DNA of 64,000 nt from an uncultured Tenacibaculum sp. (GCA_947492185.1 CANLMR010000002.1:411411-475410); one strand, 5' to 3'; numbered from the stretch's first letter, positions 7,669-17,401 are shown. Notes: generated by a model not told the origin, from the sequence alone. Translations and numbers: made by a program.

Positions 7669-10272
7669 ATGATTACTAAACGACCAAGACTGATTCTTAC
7701 AGCATTCTTGGCGCTTTTTATTCTAGGTACTACAGATATTAATGCGCAAAGAAGAAAAAAGAAAAAAGAAAAAGATGCCAAGGCTAAAACAGAAATGCCT
7801 AAAAAGAAAGAAAAGCCTAAAAAAACTATTGCTAGCTTAACTAAAAAAAACAGCAAAATTGAAGGGCTTTTTACTATCTACCAAGATTCTATATCTGGTA
7901 ATGTAAAACTTTTGATAAAAAAAGATCAGTTAAATAAAGATTACATTTATTTTTCTCAAATTGCTGATGGTGTCACAGAAGCAAATGCTTTTAGAGGCGC
8001 TTACCAAGGATCCACAGTATTTCACATCAAAAAATACTTCAATAAAATTGAGTTTGTAGCCCCTAATATTTCTTTTTATTTTGATAAAAATAATGCTATT
8101 TCTAAATCTGCAGAAGCAAATACAAGTGATGCTATAATTGCTAGTTCAAAAATTTTAGCTTCAGATGATAAAAAAGGAGAATATTTAATTGATGCAAATG
8201 GTTTATTTCTATCTGAAGCATTAACTAGAATTAAACAACCTAGTTTTCCTGGTAGATCTCCTTTTGCGTTCAAATTGGGTCGTTTTGATAAAAATAAGTC
8301 TAAAATTAATACTATTAAAAACTATCCTGAAAACACAAATATTAAAACCGAATATGTTTTTAATAATCCAACAGTTTTAAACCGTGGATCAAGAGCTATT
8401 AAAGATGGTAGATATGTTTCCATTAAAGTATTCCATACTTTCATGAATATGCCTGATGATGGGTATGAAGTTCGTTTTGATGACCCTCGTGTAGGTTTCT
8501 TTACTACACAAGTAAATGACATGACAAGCACTCAAACTATAAACTACAGAGATTTAGTACATAGATGGAGATTAATTAAAAAAGACCCTAGTGCTGCTGT
8601 TTCTGAACCAGTAACACCTATTACTTGGTGGATAGAAAATTCCACACCGGTAGAATGGAGACAAACAATTAAAGAAGGAGTTTTAGCTTGGAATGTAGCT
8701 TTTGAAAAGGCTGGCTTTAAAAATGCCATGGTAGTAAAAATTCAACCAGATAATGCAGACTGGGATGCTGGAGATGTTCGTTATAATGTTTTACGTTGGA
8801 CATCTTCTCCTAACCCACCTTTTGGTGGTTATGGACCTAGTTTTGTAAATCCAAGAACAGGAGAAATTTTAGGTGCTGATATCATGCTAGAGTATGTACA
8901 CTTTACAAATAGAGTAAAATTAGAACGTATAATTAATTCTGTGGCTGATGCAAATTCAGAAGAAGAAGCTATGCACATTTTTGATGATCATAAAAATTTA
9001 ATGAAATGTTCTGCAGGACATTTGATGCATGAGAATACAATGTTTGCTCAAACAGTTTTAAAAGCTTATGGTGCTTCAACTCTTGAATTAGAAGGGTTAA
9101 GAAAAGAAAACATGATGCGTTTAATTATGCATGAAGTTGGACATACACTTGGATTAAACCATAATATGAAAGGAAGTCATTTACACTCTCCTGCTCAATT
9201 AGCTGATCCAAATTATATTAAAGGTAAAAGTTTATCTAACTCTGTAATGGAATATCCTGCTATTAATATTACTAATGATAGAACTAAACAAGGCCATTAC
9301 TATGATATGGCTGTAGGGCCTTATGATTTATGGGCTATTCAATTCGGGTATAAACCATTTAATAATCAAGCAGAAATGGATGCTCTACTTGCAGAATCTA
9401 CTAAACCAGAATTAATTTTTGGTAATGATGCTGATGATATGCGTTCACCTGGTAAAGCAATTGACCCTAGGGGAATGACTGGTGATTTATCTAATGACCC
9501 TATTACCTATGCTACTGACAGGATAAAACTTGTTAATAATATGATTAGAAAATTAAAATCTAGTCTATCAAAAGAAGGTCATTCTTATCAAGAATTACGT
9601 AATGCTTACTATATATTAAACGGACAATCAGCAAGAGCTGGTGATGTAATATCAAGATTTATTGGTGGTGTTTATGTAGATAGAGCTATGCAAGGACAAC
9701 AAGGTGAAAATCAACCATATACTCCTGTAAGTTATACAGATCAAAAAAGAGCAATGAATGCTTTAAAAACTCATATTTTCGCTCCAAATGCTTTCAAAGT
9801 TCCAAAAGATTTATATAATTATTTAGCTAGACAAAGAAGGGGTTATAACTTTTTCGGTGGACCAGAAGATCCTAAAATTCATACACAAGTATTAGGATAT
9901 CAAAGAAGAGTATTAGCTCATATTTTGCATCCTAATACACTTCAAAGAATTTCTGACTCCGAATTATATGGAAATAAGTATAAATTATCTGAGTTTATGA
10001 CAGATTTAAATAATGCTGTTTTCAGAAATGATATTTATAGTTCAGTAAATTCTTTCCGTCAAAATTTACAAACAGAATACACAAAAATGTTGTTAAGCAT
10101 GGTTAACGGAAAAGGTAAAAACAGATTTACGAATTCGTCTAAAGCTATGGCATTATATAATTTAAAGAAAATCAAAACTTGGGTTAGCAATGGCACAGGA
10201 GACGTTATGACAAAAGCACATAAAAATCAATTAAAAACTTTAATCACCAATACATTAAAAGAAGTGAAATAA
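7669..10272 (+). CDS. Large secreted zinc-dependent metalloprotease (DUF5117/DUF4953 type)
   Basis: 867 residues from the ATG at 7669; the frame is open back to 7555 but the signal peptide MITKRPRLILTAFLALFILG begins at 7669, so the upstream codons are not coding. After cleavage near NAQ comes a very basic linker (RRKKKKEK..., about residues 25-55) with no obvious function. The middle resembles the DUF5118/DUF5117 N-terminal regions of this Bacteroidota family. The catalytic site is HEVGHTLGLNH, with HExxH at about 488-492 and the third ligand His498, and a downstream SVMEYP Met-turn near 528, so it is a metzincin-like zinc peptidase. It probably acts in the periplasm or outside the cell. A strong terminator follows, and it stands alone. 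Confidence 0.88.
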   Translation: MITKRPRLILTAFLALFILGTTDINAQRRKKKKEKDAKAKTEMPKKKEKPKKTIASLTKKNSKIEGLFTIYQDSISGNVKLLIKKDQLNKDYIYFSQIADGVTEANAFRGAYQGSTVFHIKKYFNKIEFVAPNISFYFDKNNAISKSAEANTSDAIIASSKILASDDKKGEYLIDANGLFLSEALTRIKQPSFPGRSPFAFKLGRFDKNKSKINTIKNYPENTNIKTEYVFNNPTVLNRGSRAIKDGRYVSIKVFHTFMNMPDDGYEVRFDDPRVGFFTTQVNDMTSTQTINYRDLVHRWRLIKKDPSAAVSEPVTPITWWIENSTPVEWRQTIKEGVLAWNVAFEKAGFKNAMVVKIQPDNADWDAGDVRYNVLRWTSSPNPPFGGYGPSFVNPRTGEILGADIMLEYVHFTNRVKLERIINSVADANSEEEAMHIFDDHKNLMKCSAGHLMHENTMFAQTVLKAYGASTLELEGLRKENMMRLIMHEVGHTLGLNHNMKGSHLHSPAQLADPNYIKGKSLSNSVMEYPAINITNDRTKQGHYYDMAVGPYDLWAIQFGYKPFNNQAEMDALLAESTKPELIFGNDADDMRSPGKAIDPRGMTGDLSNDPITYATDRIKLVNNMIRKLKSSLSKEGHSYQELRNAYYILNGQSARAGDVISRFIGGVYVDRAMQGQQGENQPYTPVSYTDQKRAMNALKTHIFAPNAFKVPKDLYNYLARQRRGYNFFGGPEDPKIHTQVLGYQRRVLAHILHPNTLQRISDSELYGNKYKLSEFMTDLNNAVFRNDIYSSVNSFRQNLQTEYTKMLLSMVNGKGKNRFTNSSKAMALYNLKKIKTWVSNGTGDVMTKAHKNQLKTLITNTLKEVK

Positions 10273-10293
10273 GTTTTTATTATAAATACTTAT

Positions 10294-10332
10294 GAAACCG
10301 TGATAAAAAATATCACGGTTTCTTTATTTTTA
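10294..10332 (+). terminator. Terminator after the zinc metalloprotease
   Basis: Perfect 11-bp stem (10294-10304 with 10312-10322, GAAACCGTGAT arm), 7-nt loop, then TTTATTTTTA. The T-tract also matches a TATTTTTA promoter box (10325-10332) lying 4 bp before the next ATG. Confidence 0.85.
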
Positions 10333-10336
10333 TACT

Positions 10337-11221
10337 ATGGCAAAAATCTTACTTACTGGAGGTACTGGGTTAATAGGAAAAGAACTAGAAAATTTACTTA
10401 CTAAGAACAATCATGAAGTATGTATTTTAACTCGTAACCCTAAAGCTAATAATCATTTTGAATGGAATATCAATACTAATTTTATTGATGACAAAGCTTT
10501 TGAAAACTTAGACTATATAATCCATTTAGCTGGAGCTGGAATTGCTGATAAAAAATGGACAAAAACTAGAAAAGAAGAATTGATAAATAGCAGAGTCAAA
10601 TCCGCTAATCTTTTATTTTCAAAAATTAAAAAATTGCAAATCCCTTTAAAAGGCTTTATCAGCTCGTCTGGAATAGGTTACTATGGAACTTTAACTTCTG
10701 ATAAAATTTATACTGAGGAAGATACTCCTGCGTCAGACTTTATTGCAAAAATTTGTGTTGAATGGGAAAATGCGGCTCATCAATTCAAAAAACTGAATAT
10801 ACCTGTAACCATTTTAAGAACTGGTGTTGTTTTAAGCGAAAATGGAGGTGCTTTAAAAAAAATAAATACTCCTTTATTTTTATCTGCCTTAGGAAATGGA
10901 AAACAATACATTCCATGGATTCATATTGATGATTTATGTAATCTATATAGAAAAACGGTCGAAGAAGATAATTTTACAGGAATTTATAATGCTGTAGCAC
11001 CAGAACATCAAACTAATTCTTCATTTACTAAAATACTTGGTAAAACTTTAAAAAAACTAGTTACCCCTATAAATATTCCTAACTTTATATTAAAAATTGT
11101 TTTAGGTGAATTAGCTGCGATTGTTTTACAAGGAAGTAGAATTTCATCAGTAAAAACTGAAAAACAGTATCGTTTTAAATTCCCAAATTTAGAAGACGCT
11201 TTAAAAAGTATATATAAATAA
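10337..11221 (+). CDS. TIGR01777-family NAD(P)-dependent epimerase-like protein
   Basis: 294 residues, typical length. The Rossmann nucleotide-binding motif GGTGLIG is at 8-14, followed by LAGAGIADKKWT and the SSGIGYYG stretch (around 110-117) that carries the SDR-type active-site Ser and Tyr. The C-terminal DUF1731 part (last 45 residues) ends with LQGSRISSVKTEKQYRFKFP, diagnostic for the YfcH/TIGR01777 group. The substrate is unknown in most bacteria. The ATG is placed by the Rossmann motif immediately after it. A TATTTTTA box ends 4 bp before the start, within the T-tract of the preceding terminator, suggesting a leaderless transcript. Confidence 0.9.
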   Translation: MAKILLTGGTGLIGKELENLLTKNNHEVCILTRNPKANNHFEWNINTNFIDDKAFENLDYIIHLAGAGIADKKWTKTRKEELINSRVKSANLLFSKIKKLQIPLKGFISSSGIGYYGTLTSDKIYTEEDTPASDFIAKICVEWENAAHQFKKLNIPVTILRTGVVLSENGGALKKINTPLFLSALGNGKQYIPWIHIDDLCNLYRKTVEEDNFTGIYNAVAPEHQTNSSFTKILGKTLKKLVTPINIPNFILKIVLGELAAIVLQGSRISSVKTEKQYRFKFPNLEDALKSIYK

Positions 11222-11252
11222 AAAAGACCTAAAATTTTCTAGGCCTTTTTTT
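11220..11252 (+). terminator. Terminator between convergent genes
   Basis: AAAAAAGACCTA arm pairs with TAGGCCTTTTTT with one mismatch around an 8-nt loop, followed by T residues; also T-rich on the other strand, so it may serve both the epimerase gene and the DUF6263 gene. Confidence 0.65.
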
Positions 11253-11271
11253 AAACTTAGTTATTAACTAA

Positions 11272-12003
11272 CTATATTTTCTTTATTGTAACTTCAGAAT
11301 TAGTTTTCATACTCATTCCCATCATATTAGCATCTATATCCATTTTTACAGCAGATGCCATTCCTGAATTTCTATCAATTTGAACTGAACCATTAATCTT
11401 AGCCCCAGGAATTAAATCAATCTTTCCTGAAATATCAGCAAAAACAAAATCTTTTGTAATTTTGGTTACTTTATAGGTTAACACCATTTCAGCTCCATTC
11501 GTTTTTTGGGTATTTTCCCATGTAGAACCAACTTCAACTGCTTCTTCAGGATATATAACAGTACTCATTTGATCTTTTAACTTAGTAACTCCGGCAACTT
11601 CAGGCACAAGTTTTATTAATTTACTATTCCCTAATTTATCCATATTAAGAAAAATAATGGTTTCTAATAAAGGCTTCATAGTGTTAGCAAACTTTTTTTG
11701 CTCAGCATTTAATTCCTCCTCTTTCATTTTAGAGTTATAATTTAACTTTTGCCCTCCTTGTTCCATTTTTGTTGAGAAATAAGTAAATTGATTTTTCACA
11801 TTATAATCTTTAGACTTAGCCTCTTCAACTAACATATCCATAATCATTTCCATGTCCATAACCATCACTCCCATATCTTGTTTCATAACCATATGAGTTT
11901 GATACTTATCTCCTTTTTTAACATTCAGCCTTAATAAAACTTTTTCTTGTCCAAAACTTACTACTGTTGATAATAACAATAAAGCAGTTACTATTTTTTT
12001 CAT
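11272..12003 (-). CDS. DUF6263 family secreted protein
   Basis: 243 residues with a signal peptide (about 1-18, ending SFG/Q). The mature part starts with LLRLNVKKGDKYQ and contains a Met-rich stretch (MVMKQDMGVMVMDMEMIMDM, about 38-57) and a late GSTWENT / FVFADISGKI region, matching the general pattern of the DUF6263 family, whose function is unknown. The high number of Met residues in the first third is notable but is common in relatives. It lies downstream of the E2 gene, separated by a strong terminator, so it must have its own promoter in the 12004-12035 region. Confidence 0.75.
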   Translation of the reverse strand: MKKIVTALLLLSTVVSFGQEKVLLRLNVKKGDKYQTHMVMKQDMGVMVMDMEMIMDMLVEEAKSKDYNVKNQFTYFSTKMEQGGQKLNYNSKMKEEELNAEQKKFANTMKPLLETIIFLNMDKLGNSKLIKLVPEVAGVTKLKDQMSTVIYPEEAVEVGSTWENTQKTNGAEMVLTYKVTKITKDFVFADISGKIDLIPGAKINGSVQIDRNSGMASAVKMDIDANMMGMSMKTNSEVTIKKI

Positions 12004-12035
12004 TTTCTATATTTTAAAATTTCTGCAAATATATA

Positions 12036-12074
12036 AAAACAAAAGGCTCAAGAAATTCTTGAGCCTTTTGTTTT
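12036..12074 (-). terminator. Terminator of the E2 acyltransferase gene
   Basis: Perfect 19-bp inverted repeat (12036-12054 with 12056-12074) containing GGCTCAAGAA, followed on the minus strand by TTTTTATATAT. One of the strongest terminators in the window. Confidence 0.88.
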
Positions 12075-12090
12075 TAATTTATAATTTTTA

Positions 12091-13410
12091 TTAAAAATCT
12101 TGGTTTACATCCCAAGCTTCAATAATATCTTTAAACGTTTTAATAAACATTCCTCCTAAAGCACCATTTACAACTCTATGGTCATATGAATGAGATACAA
12201 TCATTTTGTGGCGTATTCCGATTAAATCTCCTTCAGGAGTTTCAATAACTGCAGGCTTTTTAATAATTGCTCCTAAAGCTAATATAGCAACTTGAGGTTG
12301 ATTAATAATTGGAGTTCCTGTTATACTACCAAAACTACCAACATTTGTTACAGTATAAGTTCCTCCTTGGATTTCATCTGGTTTTAATTTATTAGCTCTA
12401 GATCTTTGTGCTAAATCATTAACCTGTTTAGTCATTCCTACTAAACTTAATTGATCTGCATTTTTTATTACAGGAACAATTAAATTACCATCAGGTAATG
12501 CTGCTGCCATTCCTAAATTAATATTCCCTCTTTTGATAATCTTATCACCATCAACAGAAATATTAATTAAAGGATGTTTTTTAATCGTTTGTGCAATAGC
12601 TTGCATGAATATTGGAGTAAATGTTAATTTATCTCCTTCTCTTTTTTGGAATTCGTTCTTTACTTTATTTCTCCAATTTACAACATTAGTAACGTCAACT
12701 TCAATAAAAGACTGAACGTGAGCTGATGTTTGAACTGAAGCAACCATATGCTTAGAAATCAGCTTACCCATTCTACTCATTTCAATAATCTCATCTTTTC
12801 CTGAAATAGATACTTGAGCAGTTTCAACTTTTTTAGGTTTTTCAATATCGAATTGAATAGGAGTATTACCAGAAGTATTTTTTGACTGATTACCTCTATT
12901 TTCTATATAAGCTAAAATATCACTCTTAGTAACTCTACCTTCTTTTCCTGTTCCGTTTATTCCTTCTAATTCTTCTAAAGAAATCCCTTCAGTTTTAGCA
13001 ATACTTTTTACTAAAGGAGAATAAAAACGATCACTAGAAGAAGTATCTAATCCTGCAACCGAAGTTTTTACATCTTCGATAGAGCTTTCTATTTCCTTAG
13101 CAGCAACTTCTGTAGTTTCTTTAACAGATTCAGCAGCAGGCGACTCAGCAACTACTTCTGCTCCTTCTCCATCTGTTTCAATAATTGCTATAGTTTGACC
13201 AACTTGAACAACATCATCCTTTTCAAATAAAATCTCAACAAGTTTTCCTTCAACTTCACTAGGTACTTCACTATCTACTTTATCAGTAGCAACTTCCACA
13301 ACGGTATCATCCATTTCAATCATATCTCCTACCTCTTTAATCCAAGAAGTAATTGTTGCTTCAGCAACGCTCTCACCCATTTTAGGAAGTTTTAATTCAA
13401 ATCTTGCCAT
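12091..13410 (-). CDS. 2-oxo acid dehydrogenase E2 component (dihydrolipoyl acyltransferase)
   Basis: 439 residues in the standard E2 order. Lipoyl domain at 1-78 with the lipoylated Lys44 in VATDKVDSEVP; an Ala/Glu/Val-rich flexible linker to about 128; an E3/E1-binding domain near 130-172 (SPLVKSIAKTEGISLEELEG, KSDILAY); and the catalytic domain from about 205 to the end with the active-site SYDHRVVNG (His411). The DKVDSEVPS lipoyl site resembles the branched-chain 2-oxo acid complex more than pyruvate dehydrogenase, so the substrate is probably branched-chain acyl-CoA, but this is inference. E1 and E3 genes are not in the window. A TATTTTTG box lies 26 bp upstream and a strong terminator downstream, so it is monocistronic. 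Confidence 0.9.
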   Translation of the reverse strand: MARFELKLPKMGESVAEATITSWIKEVGDMIEMDDTVVEVATDKVDSEVPSEVEGKLVEILFEKDDVVQVGQTIAIIETDGEGAEVVAESPAAESVKETTEVAAKEIESSIEDVKTSVAGLDTSSSDRFYSPLVKSIAKTEGISLEELEGINGTGKEGRVTKSDILAYIENRGNQSKNTSGNTPIQFDIEKPKKVETAQVSISGKDEIIEMSRMGKLISKHMVASVQTSAHVQSFIEVDVTNVVNWRNKVKNEFQKREGDKLTFTPIFMQAIAQTIKKHPLINISVDGDKIIKRGNINLGMAAALPDGNLIVPVIKNADQLSLVGMTKQVNDLAQRSRANKLKPDEIQGGTYTVTNVGSFGSITGTPIINQPQVAILALGAIIKKPAVIETPEGDLIGIRHKMIVSHSYDHRVVNGALGGMFIKTFKDIIEAWDVNQDF

Positions 13411-13436
13411 AATATCGATTGATTTCTTTTGCAGTG

Positions 13437-13444
13437 CAAAAATA
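13437..13444 (-). promoter_or_regulatory. -7 promoter box of the E2 gene
   Basis: TATTTTTG on the minus strand (13444-13437), matching the Bacteroidota TAnnTTTG consensus, 26 bp before the ATG at 13410. No clear TTG at -33. Confidence 0.45.
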
Positions 13445-13658
13445 GTAAATTTAATTCATTTATTTATTATGAAATCAATCATGAAACCATGTTTTTTTTA
13501 TGAAAACCATAAAAAAGACTATTTTCAATATCGTTTTTTTATATTTTGTTCAAGAAAAAGTTGTTTTTTAATGTATTCAAACACAATGATTTGAGAATTA
13601 TAACATCTCATATTCTATTCGTAATTAAGATATTACTTTATTAATTCTAAAGATGAAA
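13445..13658. other. Non-coding gap between E2 gene and hydrolase gene
   Basis: A/T-rich, with several short T and A runs. A weak AATTAAT hairpin near 13639-13662 could be a remnant terminator for the hydrolase gene. Nothing else is visible. Confidence 0.4.
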
Positions 13659-14645
13659 TTAATTTAAGTTGACCCAATTCATAAATTCTCTAAACACATT
13701 ATTCCAATGTCTTTTTATGTTTCCTTCTTTTAATTTTTCATTAAAACTATGATCCAGGTTAGGATATACTTTAAATGTTAGGTTTTTTTTCTTATTCCTA
13801 ATAAATTCAACAGGAATTAAATATGTCGACTCAACAGGAACAGAGGTGTCTTTTGCTCCCATTGCGACATATAAGGGTACAGAAATTTGCAATAAATTGT
13901 TAATTGGAGGTTCAGAAAAATTCGCCCATCTTTTGTATGGGTGGCCATACCAAGTCTTATCCAAAGCATCTTTATGCTCAATAATATCTTTATACTTAAT
14001 TAATAACGAATCAATTTCCGCTAAACCTTCTTCTTCTGTCAATTTTCCCTCTAATACTTCTTTTCTTATAAATAACGGAAAGTCATACAACTGAGAGTTT
14101 CCACTACCAGACCAAAAGCCTATATGAGTAATTTGCTTATTAATTGTTCCTAACTTAGCTACTACATCACTACCTTCAGAATGACCAATTACTACTATTT
14201 TTTTAGCATTTGAAAGGTAATTTAAAGTAATATCTTTAATTACTTTATGAACTTGTTGAGCTCTATAATTCAATGATAAATTATCTGAATATTCTTCTGA
14301 AGGTTCAAATTCATCACTTGAATCGTGGCAAAAAACTACTCCTCTTTTAGAGATTATAACAAAAGCATAAGATTCTGGAATTGTTTTCAAGTTAAAAGGT
14401 ACACTGCTCCCTCTGAATCGTTTACCATCTTTTTTAAAAAACTCATAGAATGGTTTAGAATTTGACCCATGTATAAATATTAAAACATTTTTCTTGTTCT
14501 TTAATCCTCCGGGAGCGTATACATGATAATTTATCATGTCATTTTTGTCAATAATCTTAAAATGATTGAACATTTTAAATTCATCACACTGTGCAATTAT
14601 TGCACTACTAAAAAGCATCGATAAAGTAACTATCCAAAATTTCAT
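13659..14645 (-). CDS. Secreted alpha/beta hydrolase
   Basis: 328 residues with a signal peptide (about 1-18, ending IIAQ). The oxyanion strand is VLIFIHGSNSKPF, the nucleophile elbow is VIGHSEGSD (Ser near 155), the acidic residue is probably Asp in MGAKDTSVP (near 267) and the catalytic His is in NLDHSFN (near 300). These give a full Ser-Asp-His triad of the alpha/beta hydrolase fold, probably an esterase or peptidase acting in the periplasm. The gene starts 5 bp after the stop of the lipoprotein gene at 14651, so the pair is co-transcribed. Two free Cys pairs near the N-terminus (CDEF and FCHDS) might form a disulfide. Substrate unknown. Confidence 0.82.
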   Translation of the reverse strand: MKFWIVTLSMLFSSAIIAQCDEFKMFNHFKIIDKNDMINYHVYAPGGLKNKKNVLIFIHGSNSKPFYEFFKKDGKRFRGSSVPFNLKTIPESYAFVIISKRGVVFCHDSSDEFEPSEEYSDNLSLNYRAQQVHKVIKDITLNYLSNAKKIVVIGHSEGSDVVAKLGTINKQITHIGFWSGSGNSQLYDFPLFIRKEVLEGKLTEEEGLAEIDSLLIKYKDIIEHKDALDKTWYGHPYKRWANFSEPPINNLLQISVPLYVAMGAKDTSVPVESTYLIPVEFIRNKKKNLTFKVYPNLDHSFNEKLKEGNIKRHWNNVFREFMNWVNLN

Positions 14646-14650
14646 GATTT

Positions 14651-15211
14651 TTATTGTTCGTTAGCTCTTTTTACTTCTTTTAAGTTTTTTATAGACTCTT
14701 GCAGTTCGCGTTTAGCTCTTTCTAATCTACTTTCTGCACGTGCAACTGTATTAACTCTTCTATTATAAAAGCTGTGTCTTTTATGAGATGAAATATATTC
14801 TTGTAAATCTTCTCCTAATCTTTTAATTCGTTTATTGAATTTTCCTGTAGACAATTCTTTATCAACAAAAATTGACAATCTATTTTTATTCAAACTACAT
14901 TCGAATAAAACATCTCCTCTTTGCAAAATTTCCCATTCTAGCTTATTACCTTTCTTTCGCAATTTGATTCCATCTAAAGCATCTAATAAAATATTCTCAA
15001 CTCCCTCTCTTTTAGATGAATGAAATTTTGAACGAAACTTATAACTACCATTAGAATCTGAAACACTAGTAGAGCTACTTCCTTTTGATGAAGATGTTAC
15101 TAGTTCTGTATGTGAATTAGGAGTTGTAGGAGGAGTTGGGACCTCAGGTGATTGTGCACAAGCAGTTAATGTAATTAAAACTGAAGCAATTGTTAATCTT
15201 AGTAATTTCAT
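14651..15211 (-). CDS. Unrecognised lipoprotein with Ser-rich linker
   Basis: 186 residues. Lipobox LTAC with Cys18, then a Pro/Thr/Ser-rich linker to about 55, a central domain (about 58-135) with alternating hydrophobic and charged residues, and a helical, Arg/Glu-rich C-terminus that looks coiled-coil (ARAESRLERAKRELQESIKN). No catalytic motif and no family I can name. It is the first gene of a pair with the secreted hydrolase, and sits downstream of the two-component system; a link to that system is possible but not shown. Confidence 0.7.
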   Translation of the reverse strand: MKLLRLTIASVLITLTACAQSPEVPTPPTTPNSHTELVTSSSKGSSSTSVSDSNGSYKFRSKFHSSKREGVENILLDALDGIKLRKKGNKLEWEILQRGDVLFECSLNKNRLSIFVDKELSTGKFNKRIKRLGEDLQEYISSHKRHSFYNRRVNTVARAESRLERAKRELQESIKNLKEVKRANEQ

Positions 15212-15313
15212 GATATTTATTTTTAAGTTTATACCTCAAAATTACAATGATAACTTTTTTAAAACGATATTATACAGAGCATTAACTCATGATTAACCGT
15301 TAATAAAGTTTTG

Positions 15314-16006
15314 TTAACTTATTTTAAACTCTAACCCAATTCCTCTTGAGCTTTCTATTGAAATAGATGTATCTTTTTTAAAATATTTACGAAGTCTACT
15401 TATAAAAACATCCATGCTTCTTCCTGAAAAATAGTCTTCGTTTTTCCAAACCTCTTTTAATATTTCTTCTCTTTTTAACATTTGATTTTTATGCTCAAAT
15501 AAGAAAATTATAAGGTTTGCTTCTTTTTCTGTTAATTGTTGAACCTCTGCTTCAAATACTAGTTCTAATCTTCTTTGATTAAAAGTGTATCCTCCTATAC
15601 TAATGGATTCCTCATTAATTATTCTGGAAGTTGTATTATTTGATCTTTTGATTATATTTTTCAACCGTAGAACTAGTTCATCAGCATCAAAAGGTTTTAC
15701 TATATAATCATCTGCTCCTAATTTCAATCCTTTAATTTTATCTTCTTTCAACTTTCTCGCTGTTAAGAACACAAAAGGAATTTCTGGGTTTTCATTTATA
15801 ATATCTTCAGCTAAAGTGAATCCGTCTTTTTTAGGCATCATTACATCCAGAACGCAAATATGGAAGTTATTTTGTTTAAAAACTTTTAATGCTTCTTCTC
15901 CATCTTTTACCCAACAAACTCTGTAACCAGACATTTGTAAATATTGTTGCAATAGATTTCCAAAATCCAAATCATCTTCTGCTAATAAAATATGATACTT
16001 TTCCAT
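15314..16006 (-). CDS. Response regulator, OmpR/PhoB family
   Basis: 230 residues. The receiver domain (1-120) holds the acidic pair Asp11/Asp12, the phospho-acceptor Asp54 in CVLDVMMPKKDG, the conserved Thr in FLTARK and Lys in IVKPFDADE. The C-terminal winged helix (about 135-230) has LTEKEANLIIFLFEHKNQML and the recognition-helix region SGRSMDVFISRLRKYF. It is therefore a DNA-binding regulator phosphorylated by the kinase encoded 8 bp upstream. The pair resembles RprX/RprY of Bacteroides in gene order and length, which is a family-level comparison, not an identification. Confidence 0.93.
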   Translation of the reverse strand: MEKYHILLAEDDLDFGNLLQQYLQMSGYRVCWVKDGEEALKVFKQNNFHICVLDVMMPKKDGFTLAEDIINENPEIPFVFLTARKLKEDKIKGLKLGADDYIVKPFDADELVLRLKNIIKRSNNTTSRIINEESISIGGYTFNQRRLELVFEAEVQQLTEKEANLIIFLFEHKNQMLKREEILKEVWKNEDYFSGRSMDVFISRLRKYFKKDTSISIESSRGIGLEFKIS

Positions 16007-16014
16007 TTTCGTAA

Positions 16015-17397
16015 TTATTTCAACGGTAATACAATTGTAAATGAAGTTCCTTTTCCTTTTTCACTTTCGACTTGAATAGAACCACCATGTGCTTTAATTA
16101 TCTGATGACTATAATATAGACCTAAACCTAGCCCTTTCACGTTATGTACGTCTTTATTTTCTACTCTAAAAAACTTATTAAAAATTAATTTTTGATTCTT
16201 TTTTGAAATCCCTATTCCATTATCCTGAATTTTCAACTGCCAGTTTTCATTATTAATTTTCGATTGCACTGCAATTTTGTTAGTCCCATATTTAACAGCA
16301 TTTTCTAGGATGTTTACAATTGCGGTTGTCATATAAAATCTATCCAAATTTAATTTCAAATTTTCACTAGAAATCATTCTTTTTAAAGTTACTTTATCCT
16401 TATGCGAGACTTCAAAATCATTCAAAATTTCAGAAATAAAATCAGTGCTATTAAATTTATGTTTTTCTAAAACAAGCTCTTCATACCCTAAACTATTATT
16501 CAATACCTGATCTATTAGTTTTTGTAGACGAACATTTTGTCTCTCTATAGTACTTATAGTGCTTTTCATTATAGGAGATATCTGTTCTTGCTTTTTAAGA
16601 ATTTTAGTAGCTAAACCAAGAGTAGCCAATGGAGTCTTTAACTCGTGAGTAATATTATTTACAAAATCAGTTTTAATATCGGCTATCTTCTTTTGAGTAA
16701 TTAAATTTTTAATGGAATAATAAAACAAACCAATTACAAATAAGAAAATACAAAAAGAAAAAATCAATAACCCTCTCATTTCCTTTAAAATAATTCTATT
16801 CCAACCATCAATATTCATATAATTAATAGTTTTAAAAACTACATCATAGTCTCCTTTTTTTAGCTCTCCTTTTATTTTCTTTTCAAAGGTTCTATTAGTT
16901 TCCCAAGTTGAAGTTCCTAAACGTAATTCTGGATCATTTTTAAAATCATATCCAACTAATTTTAAATTAGTGGTAGTATTATTAAAATATATGGTATCAC
17001 TTTTTAAGCTATCTACTAAAACCAAACTTTGCAAGGTTTTATGGTATTTTAAATCATAACCTAAATCTTTTGATCTTATCTCTTTTTCATATTCTTTAAT
17101 AAAATTTGGATTTAAAGAATCATTTATCTTTTGTAATCTATTTAATAACTTCTGCTTAGAAAGCATACGAAGACTATACTTATCTAAATCTTTTAAAAAA
17201 ACACTAGAAATAGCATCACCAATAGAATCTATAGGTGTACCATAACTCCCTATTTTACCAACAACTTTACTTGTTTTGTCTATAAAAGCTTGCTTTCTTA
17301 AGGCATATGTGTTTTGAATTAATTGGGCTTGAATTAAAGATAAAGCTATTAAACCAATAATAGAAGCTATAATAAGAAGTATTATTTTTCTTGACAT
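16015..17397 (-). CDS. Membrane sensor histidine kinase
   Basis: 460 residues. Membrane helix 1 at about 5-25, a periplasmic sensor domain of about 180 residues with no recognisable fold, membrane helix 2 at about 208-228, no clear HAMP, then HisKA with phospho-acceptor His251 in NNITHELKTPLATLG, and a HATPase domain with N box ILENAVKYG, G1 IQDNGIGIS, F box FNKFFRV and G2 GLGLGLYYS. It autophosphorylates and passes phosphate to the response regulator directly downstream. The start fits the signal-anchor helix. A TATTTTTG box ends 4 bp before the ATG (17409-17402), which suggests a leaderless message for the two-gene operon. Confidence 0.93.
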   Translation of the reverse strand: MSRKIILLIIASIIGLIALSLIQAQLIQNTYALRKQAFIDKTSKVVGKIGSYGTPIDSIGDAISSVFLKDLDKYSLRMLSKQKLLNRLQKINDSLNPNFIKEYEKEIRSKDLGYDLKYHKTLQSLVLVDSLKSDTIYFNNTTTNLKLVGYDFKNDPELRLGTSTWETNRTFEKKIKGELKKGDYDVVFKTINYMNIDGWNRIILKEMRGLLIFSFCIFLFVIGLFYYSIKNLITQKKIADIKTDFVNNITHELKTPLATLGLATKILKKQEQISPIMKSTISTIERQNVRLQKLIDQVLNNSLGYEELVLEKHKFNSTDFISEILNDFEVSHKDKVTLKRMISSENLKLNLDRFYMTTAIVNILENAVKYGTNKIAVQSKINNENWQLKIQDNGIGISKKNQKLIFNKFFRVENKDVHNVKGLGLGLYYSHQIIKAHGGSIQVESEKGKGTSFTIVLPLK

Positions 17398-17401
17398 CTT
17401 T

